Shown: positions 1 through 9,846, counted from the stretch's first letter. The stretch: 64,000 bases of DNA from Alphaproteobacteria bacterium (GCA_028277405.1 JANQGH010000042.1:62001-126000), one strand, 5' to 3'. Numbers and translations: made by a program. The notes: generated by a model not told the origin, from the sequence alone.

Positions 1-80
1 CGCAGACCTACGCCATCGGCACCAGGGGCCGTGCGGCGATAAAGTCGATCCCCGGCGTCAGCGACGTGCGGGAGTTTTAG
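1..80 (+). CDS. dnaE: Probable C-terminus of DNA polymerase III alpha subunit (5' truncated by window)
   Basis: An open frame enters from the left edge (codons from base 3) and stops with TAG at 78-80. The last 25 residues end in AIKSIPGVSDVREF. This resembles the C-terminal AIKAIPG-V-x-V tail of alphaproteobacterial DnaE, the replicative polymerase subunit, and dnaE often lies just upstream of rpsB in this class. Only the tail is visible, so the call rests on a short match plus synteny. No terminator is seen directly after it. Confidence 0.45.
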   Translation, partial: QTYAIGTRGRAAIKSIPGVSDVREF

Positions 81-287
81 GCGCGCGGGAATGTCAGGTC
101 ATTTGCAGGCTGGTGCTTGCAAATCAGGGTCAACGGGGCTATCTACCCGGCGTCACTGACAATCCTCACGCGGGACATGCGGTCAGCCGTCAGCAGGCGG
201 TTGCTCGCTCCGGTGTTCCGGCACGGCTTTTCGAGGCCGCGCCGAGGGCAAGACCCGCGGCGGACGAACCGGAGAAGGAAAGATCCG
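81..287 (+). promoter_or_regulatory. rpsB upstream leader with candidate promoter
   Basis: This is the 207-base gap between the dnaE-like stop and rpsB. TTGCAA (117-122), a 17-base spacer and TATCTA (140-145) make a weak sigma70-like promoter. A perfect inverted repeat, ATTTGCA (101-107) and TGCAAAT (118-124), overlaps the candidate -35. The implied leader of about 140 bases could host feedback by S2, as known for rpsB-tsf in other bacteria, but no conserved S2 site was identified. A strong SD (GGAGAAGG, 271-278) ends the region. Confidence 0.35.
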
Positions 288-1205
288 ATGGTCATGCCGA
301 CCTTTACCATGCGCCAGCTCCTGGAAGCCGGCGTTCACTTTGGTCACAACACTCGTCGTTGGAACCCGAAGATGGCGCCGTACATTTTCGGCGTTCGCAA
401 CGGGATCCACATCATCAATCTGGAAGAGACCGTGCCCTTGCTGGGGCGGGCGTTGGAAGCCATCCGCGAGGTGGTGGCCAGCAATGGCCGCGTCCTGTTC
501 GTGGGCACCAAGCGCCAGGCGCAGGAACGTATTGCCGAGGCCGCGAAACGCTCGGGCCAGTACTACGTCAATCACCGCTGGCTGGGCGGCATGTTGACCA
601 ACTGGAAGACGATCTCGCAATCGATCAGACGGCTGAAGGAGATGGACGGCCAGCTCGAGGAAGGCATTACCGGCCTGACCAAGAAAGAGCAGCTGCAGCT
701 CACCCGCGAGCGGGACAAGCTGGAGCGGGCCCTTGGCGGCATCCGCGACATGGGCGGCCTGCCGGATCTGCTGGTGGTGATCGACACGAACAAGGAATCG
801 ATCGCCATTCAGGAGGCCAACAAGCTCGGCATACCGGTCGCGGCGGTGGTCGACAGTAATTCGAACCCCGAGGGCATCACGTTCCCGATCCCGGGCAATG
901 ACGACGCCTTGCGCGCGATCGACCTCTACTGCGACTTGGCCACCGGTGCGGTGCTGGCCGGTATCGAGGCGGCGTTGACGACGTCCGGCGCCGATGTTGG
1001 TGCGATGGACACGCCGGTCGCGGAAACGGTGCCGGATGCCCCGGCCGAAGAACCTGCGCAGGAGGCTGCCGCCGAAGCCGAAGCCGAATCCTCGACCAAG
1101 GAGGCGCCGGCCGAAGACGCCCCCGCGGAACCGGAGCCGGCCGCCGAGCCGGCGGGTGATACCGCCGCCGAAGAGGAAAAGTCGAAGGCCGGCGAAGCCG
1201 CCTGA
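288..1205 (+). CDS. rpsB: 30S ribosomal protein S2 with long acidic/Ala-rich tail
   Basis: Structural protein of the small ribosomal subunit. The S2 core is plain: [20 protein letters not shown] near the N-terminus, then [22 protein letters not shown], and [12 protein letters not shown] further on. The start at 288 (MVMPTF) follows SD GGAGAAGG; 294 is an alternative, and the open frame back to 117 lacks family similarity. The product is about 305 residues. The last 60 or so form a low-complexity Ala/Glu/Pro tail beyond the usual S2 core. It is followed by a strong terminator before tsf. Confidence 0.97.
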   Translation: MVMPTFTMRQLLEAGVHFGHNTRRWNPKMAPYIFGVRNGIHIINLEETVPLLGRALEAIREVVASNGRVLFVGTKRQAQERIAEAAKRSGQYYVNHRWLGGMLTNWKTISQSIRRLKEMDGQLEEGITGLTKKEQLQLTRERDKLERALGGIRDMGGLPDLLVVIDTNKESIAIQEANKLGIPVAAVVDSNSNPEGITFPIPGNDDALRAIDLYCDLATGAVLAGIEAALTTSGADVGAMDTPVAETVPDAPAEEPAQEAAAEAEAESSTKEAPAEDAPAEPEPAAEPAGDTAAEEEKSKAGEAA

Positions 1206-1221
1206 TCACCGACCGAGAGTG

Positions 1222-1255
1222 AACCGGGCGGCGATCAGGCCGCCCGGTTTCTTTT
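1222..1255 (+). terminator. Rho-independent terminator between rpsB and tsf
   Basis: A perfect 11-bp stem (AACCGGGCGGC, 1222-1232; GCCGCCCGGTT, 1239-1249) with a 6-base loop is followed by TCTTTT. It lies 16 bases after the rpsB stop. tsf is the next gene on the same strand, so this probably lowers readthrough or separates S2 from EF-Ts expression. Confidence 0.9.
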
Positions 1256-1298
1256 AGTATCAATGTTTTGTTACGGAATTCTGACGTAAGAGGTCAAA

Positions 1299-2225
1299 AT
1301 GTCAGCAATCACAGCGGCCCTGGTGAAGGAGCTGCGCGAAAAAACCGGCGCCGGCATGATGGATTGCAAGAAGGCGCTGACCGAGACCGACGGCGACATG
1401 GAAGCGGCCGTCGACTGGCTGCGCAAGAAGGGCTTGGCGGCGGCGGCGAAGAAGGCCGGCCGTACCGCTTCGGAGGGCCTGGTCGGGTTGCAGATCGACG
1501 GCCCCAAGGGCGCGCTGGTCGAGGTCAACTCGGAAACCGACTTCGTGTCGCGCAACGAGACGTTCCAATCGTTCGTGAAGACCACGTCCGAACTGGCCAT
1601 GGGGGCGGACGGCTCCGTCGAGGCGCTGGCCGCCTTGGACTATCCGGGCACCGGTCGGACGGTTGCCGAGGAACTCACCCATCTGATTGCGACCATCGGC
1701 GAAAATATGAGTTTGCGCCGGACCGCCAGCCTGTCGGTCGGCACCGGCGTGGTGGCCGGCTACATTCACGGCGCCGTCGTGCCGGACATGGGCAAGATCG
1801 GCGTGCTGGTCGCGCTGGAGTCGACCGCCGACGCGGGCGCGTTGGCGGAGTTTGGGCGGCAACTTGCCATGCATGTCGCCGCCACCCGCCCCGAATCGCT
1901 GTCGGTCGAGGATCTGGACCCGGCGCTCTTGAACCGCGAGCGTGAGGTTTTGTCGGAACAAGCCCGTGCCTCGGGCAAGCCGGAGAACATCATCGAGAAA
2001 ATGGTGGAAGGTCGCCTGCGCAAGTACTACCAAGAGGTCGTGTTGCTTGAGCAGACTTTCGTCATCGACGGTGAAAGCAAAGTGGCGAGCGCCGTGGAAG
2101 CGAAGTCGAAGGAACTGGGCGCGCCGATCGCTGTCACCGGCTTCGCCCGTTTCACCTTGGGCGAAGGCATCGAGAAGGACGACGGCGACTTCGCTGCGGA
2201 GGTCGCGGCGACACTGAAGGCGTAA
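1299..2225 (+). CDS. tsf: Elongation factor Ts
   Basis: Nucleotide exchange factor for EF-Tu. It acts in the cytoplasm to replace GDP with GTP after each elongation cycle. The N-terminal UBA-like domain shows the signature [13 protein letters not shown], and the exchange region has TDFVSRNE at about residues 80-87. At 308 residues it is the normal size for the long proteobacterial form. An SD-like AAGAGG sits just upstream of the ATG. It follows rpsB, as in most bacteria, but behind a terminator; pyrH is 64 bases downstream. Confidence 0.97.
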   Translation: MSAITAALVKELREKTGAGMMDCKKALTETDGDMEAAVDWLRKKGLAAAAKKAGRTASEGLVGLQIDGPKGALVEVNSETDFVSRNETFQSFVKTTSELAMGADGSVEALAALDYPGTGRTVAEELTHLIATIGENMSLRRTASLSVGTGVVAGYIHGAVVPDMGKIGVLVALESTADAGALAEFGRQLAMHVAATRPESLSVEDLDPALLNREREVLSEQARASGKPENIIEKMVEGRLRKYYQEVVLLEQTFVIDGESKVASAVEAKSKELGAPIAVTGFARFTLGEGIEKDDGDFAAEVAATLKA

Positions 2226-2289
2226 GCCTTCAGAACCGGGGCCGGAATCGAAGCCAGAATCAGGGCGGAGCCTGGAGGGACGACAACTG

Positions 2290-3015
2290 ATGCCAGCCGA
2301 CGGGCCGCTTTATAAGCGCGTTCTGCTGAAGCTATCCGGCGAGGCCCTGATGGGCGGCCAAGCCTATGGCATCGATCCCGACATGGCCAACAAGGTGGCC
2401 CAGCAGATAGCCTCGGTCGCTTCTCTGGGCTGCCAGGTCTGCGTCGTCGTGGGCGGCGGCAACATCTTCCGTGGGCTGTCCGGTGCCGCGACGGGCATGG
2501 AACGCTCCACCGCTGACTATATGGGCATGTTGGCGACCGTGATTAACGCCCTGGCGATGCAAAGCGCCTGCGAGCGAATCGGTCTGCAGACGCGCGTCCT
2601 GTCCGCCATTCCGATGGCGTCGGTGTGCGAGCCCTATATCCGCAGACGCGCCGTCCGGCATATGGAAAAGGGGCGGGTCGTGATCTTCGCGGCCGGCACG
2701 GGCAATCCGTTCTTCACCACCGATACCGCCGCGGCGTTGCGGGCTTCGGAAATGGATTGCGATGCGTTGCTGAAAGGCACGCAGGTCGACGGTGTTTACG
2801 ATGCCGATCCGCGCGAGGTCCCGACGGCCAAACGGCTGGGCCGGCTAAGCTATATGCAGGTGCTGGCCAACGACCTTCGGGTGATGGACCATTCAGCCAT
2901 ATCATTGGCGCGAGAAAACCATATTCCCATCCTTGTCTTCTCGATCCATAACGAGGGGGCGTTTGCCGACGTCGTTTCCGGACGTGGAAGCTACACGATC
3001 ATTACGGAAGCTTGA
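2290..3015 (+). CDS. pyrH: Uridylate (UMP) kinase
   Basis: Phosphorylates UMP to UDP with ATP, the entry to UTP and CTP synthesis. It is a member of the amino-acid kinase fold, not of the eukaryotic UMP/CMP kinase family. The N-terminus carries [11 protein letters not shown], then [11 protein letters not shown], and later [19 protein letters not shown]. Length (241) fits the hexameric bacterial enzyme. GGAGGGA upstream is a strong SD. It sits between tsf and frr, the common bacterial order. Confidence 0.97.
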   Translation: MPADGPLYKRVLLKLSGEALMGGQAYGIDPDMANKVAQQIASVASLGCQVCVVVGGGNIFRGLSGAATGMERSTADYMGMLATVINALAMQSACERIGLQTRVLSAIPMASVCEPYIRRRAVRHMEKGRVVIFAAGTGNPFFTTDTAAALRASEMDCDALLKGTQVDGVYDADPREVPTAKRLGRLSYMQVLANDLRVMDHSAISLARENHIPILVFSIHNEGAFADVVSGRGSYTIITEA

Positions 3016-3036
3016 AAAAGGGGGGTGTCGCGGGCC

Positions 3037-3594
3037 ATGACAGATATCGATCTTGACGACATCGAGCGCCGGATGAATGGCGCCGTCGAGGCGCTGCGTA
3101 CTGAGTTCGGCGGCCTGCGCACGGGCCGTGCCTCGCCGACCTTGCTGGAACCGATCACGGTCGAGGCCTATGGCGCCGTCATGCCGATGAACCAGGTCGG
3201 CACGATCGGCGTGCCCGAGCCGCGGCTGCTGACGGTTCAGGTCTGGGACAACGGTCTGGTGAAGGCCGTGGAAAAGGCCATCAGGGATGCCGGCCTCGGC
3301 CTTAACCCCCAGACGGATGGCGCGCTGGTTCGTGTCCCGATCCCGGAATTGAACGAAGAACGCCGCAAGGAACTCGGCAGGGTCGCCAGCAAGTATGCTG
3401 AGCAGGCGCGCGTGGCCGCGCGCAACGTGCGGCGAGACGGGATGGACCGATTGAAGAAGATGGAAAAAGACGGCGACCTCAGCCAGGACGATCACCGGCT
3501 CTACGCCGATGAGATCCAAACCCTGACCGATCAGACAATACAGAAGATCGACGACGCCCTTGCCGCCAAGGAGTCGGAGATCATGCAGGTCTAA
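3037..3594 (+). CDS. frr: Ribosome recycling factor
   Basis: Works with EF-G to split the post-termination ribosome. The 185-residue product has the expected RRF features: an N-terminal helix with [20 protein letters not shown], the PITVEAYG and MPMNQVG beta region, and the helical [13 protein letters not shown] segment. The frame also opens at a GTG (3025), but the G-run at 3021-3025 overlaps that codon. It is properly spaced for ATG 3037, which also gives the standard length. Confidence 0.97.
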   Translation: MTDIDLDDIERRMNGAVEALRTEFGGLRTGRASPTLLEPITVEAYGAVMPMNQVGTIGVPEPRLLTVQVWDNGLVKAVEKAIRDAGLGLNPQTDGALVRVPIPELNEERRKELGRVASKYAEQARVAARNVRRDGMDRLKKMEKDGDLSQDDHRLYADEIQTLTDQTIQKIDDALAAKESEIMQV

Positions 3595-3642
3595 AGTCCA
3601 ACAGCCATCTCCGCCCGTCGAACCCGCCTGACGAGAAGATCT

Positions 3643-4380
3643 ATGCTGCAAGTCGCGCCAGAGCCGTCGCTGACCATGCCCGAACATGTCGCCATCATCA
3701 TGGATGGCAATGGGCGTTGGGCCAGTTCACGCGGTTTGCCTCGGATTTTCGGCCACCGTAAGGGTGCCGCGGCCGTGAAGCGTGCGGTCAAGGCGGCGGT
3801 CGAGCTGGACATTCCCTATCTCACGCTGTTCGGCTTTTCGACCGAGAACTGGCGCCGGCCGGTCGAGGAAGTCGCCGAGCTGATGCGCTTGATGCGCCAC
3901 TATCTGCGCAGCGAGGTCGCGGATCTGCACAAGAACGGCGTCTGCCTGAAGGTGATCGGTGATCGTGACCGGTTGCCGCGCGACATCATCGATCTGATCG
4001 ACCACGCCGAAACGATCGTGCCGGACCCGGTGGTACTGACATTGACAGTGGCGCTCAGCTATGGCGGCAGGGGCGACATCCTTCAGGCCGTTCGGTCGAT
4101 CGCCGAGGCGGCCCGCGACGGTGTGTTGGACCCGTCAACGCTGGACGAGGGGGTGGTTGGCGGCTTCTTGCAGACCAACGGCCTGCCTGACCCCGATCTT
4201 CTGATCCGAACCAGCGGCGAGCAGCGCATCAGCAATTTCCTTCTGTGGCAGTCGGCCTACGCGGAACTTATCTTCACCGATACGCTGTGGCCCGATTTCG
4301 ATCGGGACGACCTCGAAGCCGCCGTGGTGGAATTCGGACGGCGCGAACGGCGCTTTGGCGCAGTCGAGGCCAGCGCTTAG
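3643..4380 (+). CDS. uppS: Undecaprenyl diphosphate synthase (cis-prenyltransferase)
   Basis: Condenses isopentenyl diphosphate units onto farnesyl diphosphate to make the C55 lipid carrier for peptidoglycan and O-antigen. The IIMDGNGRWA motif, with catalytic Asp at residue 21, lies near the N-terminus. LTLFGFSTENWRRP and the C-terminal DLLIRTSGEQRISNF are also family signatures. 245 residues is normal. The next gene, cdsA, begins 6 bases after the stop, so they are probably co-transcribed. Confidence 0.96.
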   Translation: MLQVAPEPSLTMPEHVAIIMDGNGRWASSRGLPRIFGHRKGAAAVKRAVKAAVELDIPYLTLFGFSTENWRRPVEEVAELMRLMRHYLRSEVADLHKNGVCLKVIGDRDRLPRDIIDLIDHAETIVPDPVVLTLTVALSYGGRGDILQAVRSIAEAARDGVLDPSTLDEGVVGGFLQTNGLPDPDLLIRTSGEQRISNFLLWQSAYAELIFTDTLWPDFDRDDLEAAVVEFGRRERRFGAVEASA

Positions 4381-4386
4381 CGTCAG

Positions 4387-5196
4387 TTGGCCTCCGCCGG
4401 CAACCTCACAAAGCGCATCCTGTCGGCCCTGGTCCTGGCGCCGATCGCGCTTGGCGCGATTTATCTGGGTGGCACGGCCTATCTCTGTCTGATCCTGTTG
4501 ACGGTTCTGGTCGCGCAGGCCGAATGGATGCGGCTGGTCGCCCCCGGTGCCGTCATCTGGATTCATGTCGCGGCCTTCGCGGCGCTGATCCTCGAGGCCC
4601 TGGCGACCCTGTTCTTCGGCTTCCTGACCGGCATCGGCGTCATCGTGGGCGGCTCGCTGCTGATCGTCAGCCTGGTGCGGCTGACCCGTGCGGCCGGTGC
4701 GCGACGCATCGCCCTCGGTGTGCTCTATATCGGGGCGACGATGGCGGCGACGCTATGGCTGCGCGACTTGCCTGAAATCGGCTTGGGCCTGACCTGCTTC
4801 CTGTTCGGAACGGTTTGGGCGACCGACATGGGCGCTTATGCCGCCGGCAGAGCCATCGGCGGGCCGAAACTGGCCCCGCGGCTCAGCCCAAACAAGACCT
4901 GGGCGGGGCTGATCGGCGGCATGATTTCGGCTGCCATAGCCGGCTTTCTGATCGCGATGGCATTCGATGCCGGGCTGAGGTTCGTGGCGGCGGCGGTGGC
5001 GTCGGTCCTGGCGGTGATTGCCCAGTCGGGCGACCTGTTTGAATCGGCCATGAAGCGGCGGGCGGGGGTAAAGGACAGCGGTACTCTGATCCCCGGCCAT
5101 GGCGGCGTGCTGGACCGGATCGATGGTTTGATGGCGGCGGCGCCTGTGTTGGCGATTTGGCAGTTGGCTGTTGGCGATCGGCTGGGCTGGTGGTAA
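4387..5196 (+). CDS. cdsA: Phosphatidate cytidylyltransferase (CDP-diglyceride synthase)
   Basis: Integral membrane enzyme that turns phosphatidic acid and CTP into CDP-diacylglycerol for phospholipid synthesis. The C-terminal signature is intact: SAMKRRAGVKDSG followed by IPGHGGVLDRIDG (positions about 219-247). Many hydrophobic helices precede it. The start is taken as TTG (4387), since there is no ATG before the first helix; the SD is weak and coupling to uppS is likely. dxr follows after 8 bases. Confidence 0.93.
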   Translation: MASAGNLTKRILSALVLAPIALGAIYLGGTAYLCLILLTVLVAQAEWMRLVAPGAVIWIHVAAFAALILEALATLFFGFLTGIGVIVGGSLLIVSLVRLTRAAGARRIALGVLYIGATMAATLWLRDLPEIGLGLTCFLFGTVWATDMGAYAAGRAIGGPKLAPRLSPNKTWAGLIGGMISAAIAGFLIAMAFDAGLRFVAAAVASVLAVIAQSGDLFESAMKRRAGVKDSGTLIPGHGGVLDRIDGLMAAAPVLAIWQLAVGDRLGWW

Positions 5197-5204
5197 GCGA
5201 TCGG

Positions 5205-6404
5205 ATGCGCAGTGTCACTGTATTGGGATCAACCGGGTCCGTCGGGCAAAGCACCGTCGACTTGCTGAAGCGCAACCCGGAGGCGTTCGACGTACGGGTT
5301 CTCACCGCCAACCGAAATGTCGAACTGCTGGCCGAGCAGGCGCGGGACCTGAAGGTCGAAACGGCCGTGGTCGCGGACGAAGCCCGCTATGACGAGCTGA
5401 AGTCGGTGCTCGCGGGCAGCGGCATCGAGGTTGCTGCCGGGCGACAGGCCTTGGTCGAAGCGGCTGCGATACCGGTGGAGTGGACGATGGCCGCGATTGT
5501 CGGCGCGCGCGGGCTGGAACCCACGCTGGCCGCGATCGACAATGGCGGGATCATCGCTGTCGCGAACAAGGAGTGTCTGGTGTGCGCCGGCGAGCTGATT
5601 ACCGCGAGGCTGGGCAGGACGGGCGCGACGCTGCTGCCGGTCGACAGCGAGCACAACGCCATCTTTCAAGTGTTCCAGCGCGACCACACTGTGCGTCGGA
5701 TCGTGCTGACGGCCTCGGGCGGCCCGTTCAGGGCGGCCGACCGGTCGGTCATGGCGGCGGCGACACCGGCCCAGGCCGTGGCGCACCCCGTCTGGTCGAT
5801 GGGCGCCAAGATCTCGGTCGACAGCGCGACAATGATGAACAAAGGGCTGGAAATCATTGAAGCGTCTTATCTGTTTGGCCTCTCTGAAGACGCTATCGAC
5901 GTTCTGGTCCACCCGCAGTCGGTGATCCACAGCATGGTGGAATATGCCGACGGTTCGGTCCTGGCCCAGCTTGGCACGCCGGACATGCGCATACCGATCG
6001 CCTACACGCTGGCCTGGCCGAAACGCATGGCGACGCCGGCGGAGACGCTGGATCTCGCCGCCATCGCCAGCCTGACCTTCGAAGCACCGGACGCGATACG
6101 CTTCCCGTGCCTGGACCTCGCCCGTTCGGCATTGCGAACCGGCGGCACCGCACCGGCCATACTGAACGCCGCGAACGAGGTCGCGGTCGAAGCGTTCCTG
6201 CGCGGCCGGATCGGCTTTCTTGATATTGCGGCCGTGAACGACAACGTTCAGTCGGCGCTTGGGGCACCGTCGGCGACCGATCTGGTGGGAATCCTGGCCA
6301 TCGACGCCGAGGCACGCCGACATGCTGAGGCCACAATTTCGGGCCGTTCTTGGCGGGTTCGTGAAACTGATCACAAATGGGCAAACAGCCCTGTCGAAGG
6401 GTGA
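5205..6404 (+). CDS. dxr: 1-deoxy-D-xylulose 5-phosphate reductoisomerase
   Basis: Second step of the MEP isoprenoid pathway: DXP is rearranged and reduced with NADPH to MEP. The N-terminal NADPH site reads VTVLGSTGSVGQSTVDLL. The metal and substrate loop has LPVDSEHNAIFQ, and SVDSATMMNKGLE follows. ATG 5205 gives 399 residues, the normal size; the open frame extends back to 5157 inside cdsA, without support. Its pathway partner ispDF is at about 44 kb, and the end product feeds UppS upstream. Confidence 0.96.
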   Translation: MRSVTVLGSTGSVGQSTVDLLKRNPEAFDVRVLTANRNVELLAEQARDLKVETAVVADEARYDELKSVLAGSGIEVAAGRQALVEAAAIPVEWTMAAIVGARGLEPTLAAIDNGGIIAVANKECLVCAGELITARLGRTGATLLPVDSEHNAIFQVFQRDHTVRRIVLTASGGPFRAADRSVMAAATPAQAVAHPVWSMGAKISVDSATMMNKGLEIIEASYLFGLSEDAIDVLVHPQSVIHSMVEYADGSVLAQLGTPDMRIPIAYTLAWPKRMATPAETLDLAAIASLTFEAPDAIRFPCLDLARSALRTGGTAPAILNAANEVAVEAFLRGRIGFLDIAAVNDNVQSALGAPSATDLVGILAIDAEARRHAEATISGRSWRVRETDHKWANSPVEG

Positions 6405-6416
6405 GGGGTCGCGCGA

Positions 6417-7538
6417 ATGGGTTTGATTGAGGGGATCGGGAGCTATCTGATCCCGTTCCTCATAGTTTTGACCGTGCTGGTCTTCGTCCATGAATGGGGC
6501 CATTTCTGGGTTGCCAGGCGCTGCGGCGTTCGCGTCCAGGTGTTTTCCGTTGGCTTTGGGCCTGAGCTGTTCGGCAAGACCGACAAGCATGGCACGCGCT
6601 GGAAGTTCAGCCTGATCCCGCTTGGCGGCTATGTGAAAATGTTTGGCGATGCCAACGCCGCCTCCATGCCGGATGCCGAGGTTGGCGCCATGCCGGAAGG
6701 TGACCGCGCCGTCTCGTTCTACCACAAGCCGTTGTGGAAACGGGCGGCGATCGTTGCCGCCGGCCCGATGGCGAACTTCATCTTCGCGGCGATCGCGCTC
6801 GCGATACTTTTCGCCACCTATCAGCACCCGTTCCCGCCGGCGATCGTCGGCGTCGTGCAGGAGGGGAGCCCGGCGGAGCAGGCCGGTATCGAGCCGGGAG
6901 ACCGCATCGTCGAGGTCGACGGTCGGTCGATCGGCAGGTTTGTCGATCTGGTCGGCGCCGTCGGCGCCTTCGACGAGGCGCCTTTGGCCGTGACCCTGCG
7001 GCGCGACGGCGCGACCGTGGATCTGGCGATTACGCCGGATCTGGTCGAGATTGAGCAGGGGGACGCGGTCATCACTGTGCCCCGCATTGGCGTGTCGCCG
7101 GATGTCGGGCCCTACAGCGTGCCCAGGGCGATCGGCATGGGCGTGGTCGAGACGTTCGCGCTCGTCGGCCTGACGATCGATGCGATTGGCGAAATCATCG
7201 TCGGCGAACGGGGCACGGACGAGCTTGGCGGGCCGATTCGAATCGCGCAGATGTCCGGCGACGTCGCCCAGTTCGGCATTCTGGCCTTGATCTGGTTCAT
7301 GGCCATTTTGTCGATTAATCTGGGCCTTATTAATCTGCTGCCGATTCCGGTGCTTGATGGGGGCCACCTGTTGTTCTATGCCATCGAGGCGGTACGTGGC
7401 CGCCCTCTGGGCGAAAGAGCGCAGGAGTTGGGCTTTCGGCTGGGGGTGGCGTTCGTTCTGGGTTTGATGATCTTTGCGACCTGGAACGACCTTGTGCAGC
7501 TGGATGTCGTTGCTTGGTTTCAAAATCTGATTTCTTAA
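6417..7538 (+). CDS. rseP: RIP metalloprotease RseP (site-2 protease)
   Basis: Inner-membrane zinc protease that cuts transmembrane anti-sigma factors and spent signal peptides. The zinc motif HEWGH is at residues 25-29 in the first helix. A PDZ domain occupies roughly residues 135-215 (GSPAEQAGIEPGDRIVEVDG). The second conserved site, NLLPIPVLDGGHL, is in the C-terminal part. 373 residues is typical for single-PDZ alphaproteobacterial forms. It sits 12 bases after dxr and 19 before bamA. Confidence 0.95.
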   Translation: MGLIEGIGSYLIPFLIVLTVLVFVHEWGHFWVARRCGVRVQVFSVGFGPELFGKTDKHGTRWKFSLIPLGGYVKMFGDANAASMPDAEVGAMPEGDRAVSFYHKPLWKRAAIVAAGPMANFIFAAIALAILFATYQHPFPPAIVGVVQEGSPAEQAGIEPGDRIVEVDGRSIGRFVDLVGAVGAFDEAPLAVTLRRDGATVDLAITPDLVEIEQGDAVITVPRIGVSPDVGPYSVPRAIGMGVVETFALVGLTIDAIGEIIVGERGTDELGGPIRIAQMSGDVAQFGILALIWFMAILSINLGLINLLPIPVLDGGHLLFYAIEAVRGRPLGERAQELGFRLGVAFVLGLMIFATWNDLVQLDVVAWFQNLIS

Positions 7539-7557
7539 GGGCAGGCGGGAAACGGGG

Positions 7558-9843
7558 ATGAGTGTAAGGACCCTTCTGCGTGAGGCAGCGAGCCTTTGGC
7601 TCGTGCTCGGCATCGCAATCGGCCTGGTTTTCGCCCAGAACGCATCTGCGCAGCCGGTGTTCGTTGTTGAGCAAATCGTCGTCGATGGCACGGAACGCAT
7701 CGAACCCGTCACCGTGCTGTCGTATCTGACATTTCAAACCGGCGACCAGGCGACCCAGGGCGACCTGGACGATTCGCTGACCGCACTTTTCCGCACCGGG
7801 CTTTTTCGCGATGTGGTGCTGGAGCGTCAGAACAGGGTCGTCATCATTACGGTGGTCGAGAACCCGGTCATCAACCGCATTTCCTTTGAGGGCAATCGAA
7901 GCCTGGACGATGAGCAGCTTGAGATCGAGATCGAGTTGAGGCCGCGGGTCGTCTACACCCAGACGCGCGTTCAGTCCGACGTCCAGCGCATTGTCGAGCT
8001 GTACCGGCGCAACGGTCGGTTTTCGGCCAATGTCGAACCGGTGATCATCGAGCTGGACCAGAACCGGGTCGATCTGGTGTTCGAGATCGACGAGGGCTCC
8101 GCGACCGGCATCGAACGGATCACGTTCATCGGTAACGAAGCCTTTTCCGACGCCAGGCTAAGGCGGGAAATCGTCACGGAGGAAACGGTCTGGTGGAACC
8201 TGCTTGCCGCCGGCAACGACAATTACGACCCCGATCGTCTCGCCTTTGATCAGGAGTTGCTGCGCCGTTTCTATCTCTCCGAAGGCTATGCCGATTTCCG
8301 TGTGGTGTCCGCGGTGGCCGAACTGGCCCCCGACCAGAGCGGCTTTTTCGTCACCTTCACGGTCGAGGAGGGAGACCGCTACGAGTTCGGCGAGGTCGAC
8401 ATCGTGTCGCGCATTCCCGAGGTGGATGCCGAGCTTCTGCGCGGCGAGATCGTTTCCGATCCGGGCGACTACTACAGCAACGTGGCCGTCGAAGACAGCA
8501 TCCGGAACCTGACCGACGCCGCCGGCAACCTTCAATACGCCTTCGTCGAAATCAACCCCGTCGTCATGCGCAACCGCGAAGAGCAGACGATCAGCATCAT
8601 CTACGAAATCAACGAAGGGCCGCGTGTCTTCGTCGAGCGCATTGAAATCCGCGGCAACGTGCGCACGATCGACCGGGTGATCCGGCGCGAGATCCTGCTG
8701 GCCGAGGGCGATCCGTTCAACGCCACCCTGCTCAGCCGATCGGAAACCAACATCCGCAATCTGGGCTTTTTCTCGACGGTCGATGTCGAGGTCGTGCAGG
8801 GAACCACACCCGACCGGACCCTCATCATCGTAACCGTGCAGGAACAGTCGACCGGCGAGCTTTCGATCGGTGCCGGCTTTTCGACCAGTGACGGTGCGAT
8901 CGGTGACATCAGCCTGCGTGAGCGCAACCTGTTGGGCCGGGGCCAGGACCTGCGCGTGACGGCCTCGATCAGCCAGAATACGACCGAGTTCGACATCAGT
9001 TTTACCGAGCCCTACTTTTTGAACCGGGATCTCGCGGCCGGCGTCGACCTCTTCAGCATCTCGACCCAGCGCGAAGACACCGGTGACTTTGATGAGTTCA
9101 CGGCGGGCTTCGGCCTACGGCTGGGGTATCCGCTGGGACCGGATCTCCGCCAGATCGTCAATTACCGTCTGGAATATGAAGAGATCGAGAACTCCAGCAA
9201 CGAGTTGGTTCCCGATGGCGACGCCTGGATTTCTTCCATCGGGCAAACCCTGATCTACGATCGCTTGGATAGCCGCATCAACCCGACCGACGGCTATATC
9301 CTGCGCTTTGGCACCGCGATTGCCGGTCTTGGCGGCGACGTCAATTATTTCCGCACGACGGGCTCGGCCAGCTATTTCACTCCGGTGCTGGGGAACGAGG
9401 ATGTCATCCTGAACCTCTCGATCGAGGGCGGTTACATTGTCGGCTTGGGCCAGGATGTTCGGGTTCAGGACAGGTTCTTTGTCGGCGGTGCGAACCTACG
9501 CGGCTTCGATACTGGTGGTATAGGGCCGAGGCTGGCTGACACGCGGCAGGCATTGGGCGGCAACCAGTTTGCTGTGGGGACGATTGAACTCGAGTTTCCG
9601 TTGGGCTTGCCGGAGGAACTCGGAATCAGTGGTCGCGTGTTCACTGATGCGGGCTATCTGGACGGCGTTGACGGTGTCGACGAGCCGATCCTGGACGATC
9701 CGGCAATTCGTGCAGCCGCTGGCGCAGGTATCTCGTGGAACTCGCCTTTTGGGCCGATTCGGTTGGACTATGCAGTGCCGTTTGCGCGCGAGGACTTCGA
9801 TGTGACCCAGAATTTCCGGTTCTCGTTCGGTACGACCTTCTAG
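7558..9843 (+). CDS. bamA: Outer membrane protein assembly factor BamA (Omp85)
   Basis: Central pore of the BAM complex that folds beta-barrel proteins into the outer membrane. An N-terminal signal sequence ends near ASA-QP (about residue 32). Repeated POTRA domains follow (FVVEQIVVDGTERIEP, NRISFEGNRSLDDEQ, IERITFIGNEAFSDARL, VERIEIRGNVRTIDRV). The C-terminal barrel ends in FRFSFGTTF with the terminal Phe expected of an outer membrane protein. Full length at 761 residues. skp starts 3 bases after the stop. Confidence 0.97.
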   Translation: MSVRTLLREAASLWLVLGIAIGLVFAQNASAQPVFVVEQIVVDGTERIEPVTVLSYLTFQTGDQATQGDLDDSLTALFRTGLFRDVVLERQNRVVIITVVENPVINRISFEGNRSLDDEQLEIEIELRPRVVYTQTRVQSDVQRIVELYRRNGRFSANVEPVIIELDQNRVDLVFEIDEGSATGIERITFIGNEAFSDARLRREIVTEETVWWNLLAAGNDNYDPDRLAFDQELLRRFYLSEGYADFRVVSAVAELAPDQSGFFVTFTVEEGDRYEFGEVDIVSRIPEVDAELLRGEIVSDPGDYYSNVAVEDSIRNLTDAAGNLQYAFVEINPVVMRNREEQTISIIYEINEGPRVFVERIEIRGNVRTIDRVIRREILLAEGDPFNATLLSRSETNIRNLGFFSTVDVEVVQGTTPDRTLIIVTVQEQSTGELSIGAGFSTSDGAIGDISLRERNLLGRGQDLRVTASISQNTTEFDISFTEPYFLNRDLAAGVDLFSISTQREDTGDFDEFTAGFGLRLGYPLGPDLRQIVNYRLEYEEIENSSNELVPDGDAWISSIGQTLIYDRLDSRINPTDGYILRFGTAIAGLGGDVNYFRTTGSASYFTPVLGNEDVILNLSIEGGYIVGLGQDVRVQDRFFVGGANLRGFDTGGIGPRLADTRQALGGNQFAVGTIELEFPLGLPEELGISGRVFTDAGYLDGVDGVDEPILDDPAIRAAAGAGISWNSPFGPIRLDYAVPFAREDFDVTQNFRFSFGTTF

Positions 9844-9846
9844 GAA

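Noticed and set aside
5229..7712. An 827-codon open frame on the minus strand opposite dxr and rseP
   Set aside because: It is antisense to two certain genes, has no domain features and is rich in Arg/Gln/His/Asp, as expected for a shadow frame in GC-rich DNA.
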